From Oscillospiraceae bacterium (lineage in GTDB: Bacteria > Bacillota > Clostridia > Saccharofermentanales > Saccharofermentanaceae), in assembly GCA_902780785.1 (NCBI GenBank), contig CACZGS010000003.1, forward strand, positions 1-64,000: a stretch of DNA of 64,000 nucleotides. Direction: 5' to 3'. Position numbers and translations under genes: made by a program. Below are positions 58,463 to 64,000 of this stretch, in pieces. The first letter of the stretch is position 1; every line of letters begins with the position of its first letter. The notes below the pieces were generated by a model, which did no database searches, had not been told where the DNA came from, and saw only the letters and a list, made by a program, of their open reading frames with translations.

Positions 58463-60156
58463 CAGTCTTTCTTCTCCTTCTCTTCAGGCTTCTCCTCAGC
58501 CTTTACCGGAGCCTTCTTAGGCGCGGGCTTTTTAGCCGGTGCCTTCTTTGCTGCGGGCTTTTTGGCAGGAGCCTTTTTCTCTGTTTCTTTCTTAGCAGCA
58601 GGCTTCTTCTCAGCCTTCTTCTCTGCAGGCTTTTCTGCCTTTACCGGAGTTTCCTTTTTCGCTTCCTTGGTAGGAGCCTCAGGCTTAGGCTCGACTCTCG
58701 GGATACCTGTGATCAGGGAATAAAGTCCGGCGTACTCGCCTGCACTCTTCTTCCATGAATAGTCACCCTTCATGCCGACTTCGATAAGCTTATTCCAGAC
58801 ATCCGGATGATGACGGTAGATATCTGCTGCATACTTGGTAACGAATAAGAACTCATGAGCATTAATGTTTGCAAATGAGAAGCCGTTGCCTTCGCCTGTG
58901 TACTCGTTATAAGGAGTAACAGTATCCTTAAGGCCGCCTGTCTCTCTTACTACAGGAACAGAACCATATGCCATGGAGCAGAGCTGCGAGAGGCCGCAGG
59001 GTTCGAAGATACTCGGCATGAGGAAGATATCGGATGCCGCATAGATCGTATGTGCAAGGCCGCTGTCGAAATCGATGCATGCGCACATCTTGCCCGGATT
59101 GCGGTTGGCGATGTCAACGAGCGCTCTCTCATAGTAAGGATCGCCCGTACCGAGGATTACTACCTGCATTCCGTCGTAGAGCATTTCCTCAAGGACATAA
59201 AGGAGGAGATCCAATCCCTTCTGGTCTACGAGACGTGAGATCATTGCGCAAAGAGGAGCGCCGGGGTTGACTTCGAGGTGGAGCTGCTCCTGCAGAGACT
59301 TCTTGCATGCAGCCTTACCTTCCTTATAGTTCTTGATCGAATACTTCATCGGGATCTTGTCGTCCTTAGAAGGATCGTACTCGAGATCGTTCATGCCGTT
59401 GAGGATGCCGGATACTTTGTATGCATACTTCTGCAAAGTATAGTTCAGGCCCTCGCCGTAGTAGTCTGTCATGATCTCATAAGCATATGTAGGAGATACC
59501 GTGGTAACGGAGTTACTGAATACGATACCGGCCTTCATGAAGTTGATGGCCTTATCCTTGATGCAGAAATCCTCTCTTAAGTAATCGTCAGGGAGATCTA
59601 ACATCTCTCTTACGACGTCGATCGAATGAACGCCCTGATACTTGAGGTTATGGATCGTATAGACAGTCTGTACGTTGGTGTGATAACCGTTCTTCTTGAA
59701 GTGACAGTCAAGGAGCATAGGCATCATGCCCGTCTGCCAGTCATTGCAGTGGAGAACGTTAGGTTCGAAGTTCATGAAGTCGCCCATGAAGTCCAGAACT
59801 GCTCTCTGATAGAAGCAATAACGCTCGATGTCGAAAACATAATCAACATAGATCTGGTCGAAGTTGAAATAGTATTCGTTGTCGATGAAGTAGAAAACAA
59901 CGCCGTTTACTTCAAGTGAGAACAGGCCTGCATAAAGAGACCTCCATCCCATATGAACCATCTTCCATCCGAGGAACTGGAGTTTGTCGCTGTACTTAAC
60001 CTTGATCTTCTTGTAGAGCGGGATAATAACACGTGCATCAACGCCCTGCTTATTAAGCTCTACAGGCAGGCTGCCTACAACGTCAGCCAGACCGCCGACT
60101 TTAACGAACGGACTGCACTCGGACGATGCGAACAATACTTTGATGTTTTTTTCCAT
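58462..60156 (-). CDS. glgA: Glycogen synthase with lysine-rich C-terminal tail
   Basis: A GT5 glucosyltransferase extending alpha-1,4-glucan from ADP-glucose. The catalytic part (1-485) has the family signature KVGGLADVVGSLP, the GSVPVVRETGGL block and the PSIFEPCGLSQL loop. Residues about 490-564 are an unusual tail almost entirely of Lys, Ala, Pro and Glu (KKPAAKK/APAKK-like units, many repeats), resembling histone H1 tails; typical GlgA ends near 480. A similar tail is on GlgB. It starts 3 bases before the glgD stop in the run and overlaps the GH13 gene. Confidence 0.95.
   Translation of the reverse strand: MEKNIKVLFASSECSPFVKVGGLADVVGSLPVELNKQGVDARVIIPLYKKIKVKYSDKLQFLGWKMVHMGWRSLYAGLFSLEVNGVVFYFIDNEYYFNFDQIYVDYVFDIERYCFYQRAVLDFMGDFMNFEPNVLHCNDWQTGMMPMLLDCHFKKNGYHTNVQTVYTIHNLKYQGVHSIDVVREMLDLPDDYLREDFCIKDKAINFMKAGIVFSNSVTTVSPTYAYEIMTDYYGEGLNYTLQKYAYKVSGILNGMNDLEYDPSKDDKIPMKYSIKNYKEGKAACKKSLQEQLHLEVNPGAPLCAMISRLVDQKGLDLLLYVLEEMLYDGMQVVILGTGDPYYERALVDIANRNPGKMCACIDFDSGLAHTIYAASDIFLMPSIFEPCGLSQLCSMAYGSVPVVRETGGLKDTVTPYNEYTGEGNGFSFANINAHEFLFVTKYAADIYRHHPDVWNKLIEVGMKGDYSWKKSAGEYAGLYSLITGIPRVEPKPEAPTKEAKKETPVKAEKPAEKKAEKKPAAKKETEKKAPAKKPAAKKAPAKKPAPKKAPVKAEEKPEEKEKKD
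58468..58690 (-). repeat. Lys/Ala/Pro-rich tail-encoding low-complexity region of glgA
   Basis: Short imperfect repeats (AAG AAG plus GCC/CCT codons) encode the 75-residue basic tail. Codon variation between units argues against recent slippage. Confidence 0.75.
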
Positions 60157-60158
60157 AA

Positions 60159-61268
60159 TCAGATACCTGCTCCTTTTCCTATAACAATAGGATAGTCGGG
60201 ATGTCCGACAAGTCTTACGCCGGGTCTAACGAAAGCGTTCTTGTCCAAGATAACGTTTTCGAGATGGCAGTTCTCAGAAATGTGAACGTCCTGCATGATA
60301 ACGCAATTCTTGATCGTTGTGTTCTTTGCGATAGTAACACTTCTGAATATGACAGAGCTCTCTACCTTACCATAGATGCGGCAGCCGTCCGATACGATCG
60401 AATCGCTCATCTCGGCGTTGTCGAAATAAAGTGTCGGAGCCTCGTCCTTGACCTTAGTATAGATAGGCTTTCCGCTCCAGAACAGGTCATTTCGGACCGA
60501 ATCTGTAAGAAGTGACATTGAAGCGTTGAAGTAGCTCTGAACGCTGTTGATCCTCAAGACTACGCCGGAATACTCGAATCCGTGTACCTTGAACTCGTCG
60601 AACATCTTAACGATGGAGTGGATACCGAAGTGGCTCTGGCCGTGTGCCATCTGACGTGCGAGGATGTCGATCAAAAGATCTCTTCTGAGGCACAGGATAC
60701 CGAGTGAGCACTTGGGTGATGTAGCCTTTGCGGGATTGTAGAGCATGTCTCTTACAAAGCCGTCATCGTCGATATCGAGGATGTATGAAGGATTGCCGAA
60801 CTTTGTGCCGTCACGGTTATACATAACGGAAATGTCAGCACCTGATTCCTCATGTGACTTGATGAATGAATCGAATGTTGTGTTGAGGATAACATTAGCT
60901 CCTGCAACGATTACATAAGGAGTACGTGACTGTCTTAAGAAGTCGATAACGCCCGTGAGTTCCTCGTCGGAGCTGATATTCGTAGCCTCGGAGTTTACGT
61001 AAGGCGGAAGGATATGAAGACCGTCATTCTTTCTGTCCAAAGACCATGCGCCGCCTGTACCTGTGTGGTCCATCAGTGACTTGTACTTGTTGTAAGTAAG
61101 AAGTCCGACGTTCTTTACGCCTGAATTGACCATGTTGGATAACATGAAGTCGATGATTCTGTATCTTCCGCCGAAAGGCATTGCGGAAAGCGCGCGGGGA
61201 TTGGAGAGCTCGCCCAGAGATATCTTTTTGTTGTCGGCCAGGATAAGGCCCATTGCATTATTAAACAT
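60159..61268 (-). CDS. glgD: Glycogen biosynthesis protein GlgD
   Basis: A 369-residue paralogue of GlgC found beside it in Firmicutes; there it modulates ADP-glucose pyrophosphorylase activity. The N-terminus (MGLILADNKKISLG) has lost the canonical GGxGxRL loop of GlgC, while the FGGRYRIIDFMLSNMVNSG block and the C-terminal left-handed beta-helix (about 290-365) are retained. It lies 20 bases after glgC and 2 bases before glgA. Confidence 0.95.
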   Translation of the reverse strand: MFNNAMGLILADNKKISLGELSNPRALSAMPFGGRYRIIDFMLSNMVNSGVKNVGLLTYNKYKSLMDHTGTGGAWSLDRKNDGLHILPPYVNSEATNISSDEELTGVIDFLRQSRTPYVIVAGANVILNTTFDSFIKSHEESGADISVMYNRDGTKFGNPSYILDIDDDGFVRDMLYNPAKATSPKCSLGILCLRRDLLIDILARQMAHGQSHFGIHSIVKMFDEFKVHGFEYSGVVLRINSVQSYFNASMSLLTDSVRNDLFWSGKPIYTKVKDEAPTLYFDNAEMSDSIVSDGCRIYGKVESSVIFRSVTIAKNTTIKNCVIMQDVHISENCHLENVILDKNAFVRPGVRLVGHPDYPIVIGKGAGI

Positions 61269-61288
61269 ATGTCTTAATCTCCTTTACC

Positions 61289-62548
61289 TCATGCTCTGAA
61301 TTTTGACTCGATGATCTTGCAATCTTCGGGTACTTCCAGATCAGAATCGATCATGCTGTTCTTGGGAATGACCGCACCCTCTTTGATCGTCAGGCCGCGC
61401 TCGAAAACGCAGATGCCTTCAGAGCAGATCTTATGGTTGGTGTAAGGTCCTTCGCCTTCGACGAAGCTTCCTGCCTGAACGTTCTTACCGATCACAGTTC
61501 CCTGGTCGATAACGCAGCGCTCGATGTGTGCGCCTTCCTTGACGACAACACCCGGCATGAGAACGCAGTCCTTAACGATAGCGCCCTTCTCTACGATTAC
61601 GGATTCGGAAAGAACTGAATGCTCCACGTCACCGAAGATACGGCATCCGTCTGTAAGAGCGGAATTCTTTACCTTTGCGCCTGAGCCGATGAAGTGTGAA
61701 GGCTTAACAGGGTTTCTGGAGAAGATCTTCCAGGATCTGTCTACGAGGTTGATCTCTTCAGGCTTATCAAGGATATCCATATTTGTTTCCCAGAGGGATG
61801 AGATCGTTCCTACGTCCTTCCAGTAACCGGAGAATCTGTAAGCGCAGAGCTTCTTGCCCTGTCCCAGGAGATTCGGAACGATATTCTTACCGAAGTCGTT
61901 ATTGGAATTCGGATTTGCTTCGTCTTCGATCAAAGCCTGTCTTAAGACGCTCCATGTGAAGATGTAAACACCCATCGAAGCGAGATTGCTCTTCGGATTT
62001 GCGGGCTTCTCCTCGAACTCTTCGATGACGTCGTCTTCCTTTGTATTGAGGATGCCGAATCTCGGAGCTTCATCCCACGGCACCTCATAAACCGCGATCG
62101 TGGCATCCGCATTCTTTTCGATATGAGCCTTGAGCATTGCGGCGTAATCCATCTTGTAGATATGGTCACCCGAAAGAATAACTACATATTCAGGATCGTT
62201 ATCGTCAATAAAACTCATATTCTGGTAAATAGCGTTTGCCGTACCCTTATACCAGTCAGAGCCCGAATTACTCTGGAAAGGCGGAAGGATATACGCACCG
62301 GCGTTGTTTCTGTCGAGGTCCCACGGATGTCCGTTACCTACGTAAGTGTTAAGTGCCAGCGGCTGATACTGCGTAAGAACGCCTACGATCTCTATGCCTG
62401 AGTTTACACAGTTAGAGAGCGGGAAATCGATTATCCTGTAACGGCTTCCGAAAGGAACTGCCGGTTTTGCGACAGTCTTGGTCAGAACACCAAGTCTGCT
62501 TCCCTGTCCTCCTGCGAGTATCATCGCAACGACTTCAGTTCTTGCCAT
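61289..62548 (-). CDS. glgC: Glucose-1-phosphate adenylyltransferase (ADP-glucose pyrophosphorylase)
   Basis: It makes ADP-glucose from ATP and glucose-1-phosphate, the committed step of bacterial glycogen synthesis. It is 419 residues. Signature [13 protein letters not shown] (nucleotide binding), [33 protein letters not shown] and EEKPANPKS (catalytic Asp and Lys/Glu regions) are all intact, and the C-terminal beta-helix is present. It is 24 bases after glgB. Confidence 0.97.
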   Translation of the reverse strand: MARTEVVAMILAGGQGSRLGVLTKTVAKPAVPFGSRYRIIDFPLSNCVNSGIEIVGVLTQYQPLALNTYVGNGHPWDLDRNNAGAYILPPFQSNSGSDWYKGTANAIYQNMSFIDDNDPEYVVILSGDHIYKMDYAAMLKAHIEKNADATIAVYEVPWDEAPRFGILNTKEDDVIEEFEEKPANPKSNLASMGVYIFTWSVLRQALIEDEANPNSNNDFGKNIVPNLLGQGKKLCAYRFSGYWKDVGTISSLWETNMDILDKPEEINLVDRSWKIFSRNPVKPSHFIGSGAKVKNSALTDGCRIFGDVEHSVLSESVIVEKGAIVKDCVLMPGVVVKEGAHIERCVIDQGTVIGKNVQAGSFVEGEGPYTNHKICSEGICVFERGLTIKEGAVIPKNSMIDSDLEVPEDCKIIESKFRA

Positions 62549-62572
62549 AATGAACTACCTCCGTATATGAGC

Positions 62573-62790
62573 TTATTTTGTTTTCTTCGTTTTTGTGTCA
62601 GCCTTCTTGGAAGCTGCAGGCTTCTTAGCCGCGGTCTTCTTTGCAGGCTTTGCTGCTTCTGTCTTCACTGCCTTCTTTGCAACTGTCTTTGTTGCTTTCT
62701 TTGCAGCGGGTTTTGAAGCAGGCTTCTTTGCAGCGGGCTTCTTTGCAGGAGCTGCAGCTGTCTTCTTTGTCCTCTTCTTTGCAGGATCCT
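62573..62790 (-). repeat. Lys/Ala/Pro-rich tail-encoding region of glgB
   Basis: Low-complexity codons for Lys, Ala, Pro and Thr encode the C-terminal basic tail. Similar in kind to the one at 58468-58690 but not the same sequence, so it arose separately or diverged. Confidence 0.75.
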
Positions 62791-64000
62791 TGACCTTCAT
62801 GAAGTAGATACCTGCCAAAGGAGGAAGGTTGATCCTTACCTTATAAGGCTTGCCGTTGAGCGGCTCGTCGATAGCTTCGAAACATCCGTTCATGTCAGTA
62901 GCCGTAGGATATCCGGAACCGCCGTGGCACATATCGTCAGTATTGAAGACGATCTTGTATGTGCCGAGCTCGTAAACAGGCATCTCATAGCCTTCGAGAG
63001 GCTGCGGAACCATGTTGAGAGCGACATAGATATCGTTTCTCTTGGGATCCGGACAGGATCTCTTGTATACGAATACGTTGTTCTTCGTATCGTCTGCAGC
63101 GATCCATTCGAAGCCTGCCCAAGTGTGGTCGTCTTCCCACATCTGGGGGTTCTCAATGTAGAACTTATTGAGCTCGCTGTTGAAGTTCTGCAGCAGACGG
63201 TGTGACTCGTAATCTAGCAGGAACCACTCGAGCTGCTCATAGAAACGCCACTCGATGAACTGGCCGAACTCTGCGCCCATGAAGTTGAGCTTTCCGCCCG
63301 GATGGCTTATCTGGTACATCATCATCGTACGGAGTGATGCGAACTTTCTCCAGATATCGCCGGGCATCTTGTCGATCAGTGAATGCTTGCCGTGAACAAC
63401 TTCATCGTGAGACAGGCTCAGGATGTAATTCTCGGAGAATGCATACATCATCGAGAAGCAGAACTCATCGTGATGCCAAGCTCTTGCATAGGAATCAGTT
63501 GAGAAATAATCGAGTGTGTCATGCATCCAGCCCATGTTCCACTTATGGGTGAATCCAAGGCCGCCGAACTCAACGGGGTGAGATACCTTAGGCCATGCCG
63601 TGGACTCTTCAGCGATGAGCATTGCATGAGGATAGTTCTTGCGGATAGTGGAGTTAAGTCTCTTGAAAAAATCGATAGCTTCAAGGTTCTCGTTTCCGCC
63701 GAACCTGTTGGGAATATACTGCTGTCTTCCGTAGTCTCTGTAGAGCATTGAAGATACAGCGTCAACGCGGATACCGTCCAAGTGGTATTCATCGATCCAG
63801 TAAACCGCATTGGATACCAGGAACGAGATGACTTCGTTCTTGGAATAATCGAAAACATAAGTGCCCCATTCCCTGTGCTCGCCGATCCTGGGATCTGCGT
63901 ATTCATAGCAAGGTGTACCGTCAAATCTGACAAGGCCTTCCATGTTCTTCGGGAAGTGAGCCGGAACCCAGTCAAGAATGACTGCGATGCCGTTCTGGTG
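62573..64000 (-). CDS. glgB: 1,4-alpha-glucan branching enzyme (partial, start beyond window) with lysine-rich tail
   Basis: It makes alpha-1,6 branches in glycogen. 475 residues are visible; the frame runs to the right edge of the window without a start, so the N-terminal domain lies outside it. Conserved GH13 regions are ILDWVPAHF, GIRVDAVSSM (nucleophile Asp), IAEEST (acid/base Glu) and LSHDEVVH. After the C-terminal domain come about 68 residues made almost only of Lys, Ala, Pro and Thr (KKPAAKK, PAKK units), an extension absent from ordinary GlgB and similar to the one on GlgA. First visible gene of the glycogen operon. Confidence 0.96.
   Translation of the reverse strand, partial: HQNGIAVILDWVPAHFPKNMEGLVRFDGTPCYEYADPRIGEHREWGTYVFDYSKNEVISFLVSNAVYWIDEYHLDGIRVDAVSSMLYRDYGRQQYIPNRFGGNENLEAIDFFKRLNSTIRKNYPHAMLIAEESTAWPKVSHPVEFGGLGFTHKWNMGWMHDTLDYFSTDSYARAWHHDEFCFSMMYAFSENYILSLSHDEVVHGKHSLIDKMPGDIWRKFASLRTMMMYQISHPGGKLNFMGAEFGQFIEWRFYEQLEWFLLDYESHRLLQNFNSELNKFYIENPQMWEDDHTWAGFEWIAADDTKNNVFVYKRSCPDPKRNDIYVALNMVPQPLEGYEMPVYELGTYKIVFNTDDMCHGGSGYPTATDMNGCFEAIDEPLNGKPYKVRINLPPLAGIYFMKVKDPAKKRTKKTAAAPAKKPAAKKPASKPAAKKATKTVAKKAVKTEAAKPAKKTAAKKPAASKKADTKTKKTK

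Overview
The window looks like a chromosomal segment of an anaerobic Gram-positive bacterium of the class Clostridia, of moderate GC content and possibly from gut or rumen. The evidence is the Firmicutes-type gene orders ylxM-ffh-rpsP-khpA-rimM and infC-rpmI-rplT behind an L20-type leader, the glgC/glgD pair, BlaI/BlaR1 modules, a zinc-finger ClpE-like ATPase, strong GGAGG ribosome binding sites and consensus sigma-A promoters. Nearly all genes lie on the minus strand. There is no phage, insertion sequence or CRISPR array. No stretch over 300 bases lacks a gene or RNA.

Layout, left to right. (1) 0.1-2.4 kb: a D,D-carboxypeptidase, a Fur-family repressor with its own promoter and operator, and a small membrane protein. 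(2) 2.5-10.1 kb: two BlaI/BlaR1 (M56 peptidase) signalling modules. A free lipoprotein shares the extracellular domain of the first BlaR1. A zinc-ribbon/leucine-rich-repeat protein sits between the modules. (3) 10.2-25.2 kb: mixed accessory metabolism (hydrolase, flavin proteins, MarR repressor, Asd, SGNH hydrolase, tyrosine recombinase, Gfo/Idh oxidoreductase, iron alcohol dehydrogenase, a nitroreductase remnant), a tRNA pair, and an overlapping operon of three membrane proteins led by a major-facilitator protein fused to two putative sensor domains. (4) 25.3-33.9 kb: three tRNAs, a large Pro/Ala- and Thr-repeat membrane protein, a ClpE-like ATPase and UvrA. (5) 34-45.8 kb: citrate synthase, an rRNA/tRNA methyltransferase, the infC operon, and the rnhB-rbgA-rplS-trmD and rimM-khpA-rpsP-ffh-ylxM translation/secretion clusters. 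These two clusters are split by two unrelated genes. (6) 45.8-50.4 kb: Nudix hydrolase, flavin reductase, a GNAT-Ogt fusion, an orphan solute-binding lipoprotein, tRNA-Thr and a membrane coiled-coil protein. (7) 50.4-56.2 kb: a purine cluster purE-purF-purN-purO-purH(AICARFT only), preceded by a CapA-like lipoprotein. (8) 56.3-64 kb: the glycogen cluster glgB(partial)-glgC-glgD-glgA plus a GH13 amylase-like enzyme.

The most unusual points are: a PurF with no nucleophilic cysteine and no Asn-Gly oxyanion motif; separate IMP-forming enzymes, with an archaeal-type PurO; histone-H1-like lysine tails on both GlgA and GlgB; the sensor-MFS operon; and the lipoprotein/BlaR1 shared sensor domain. Functions are inferred from recognised motifs and gene context. 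No database search was run.
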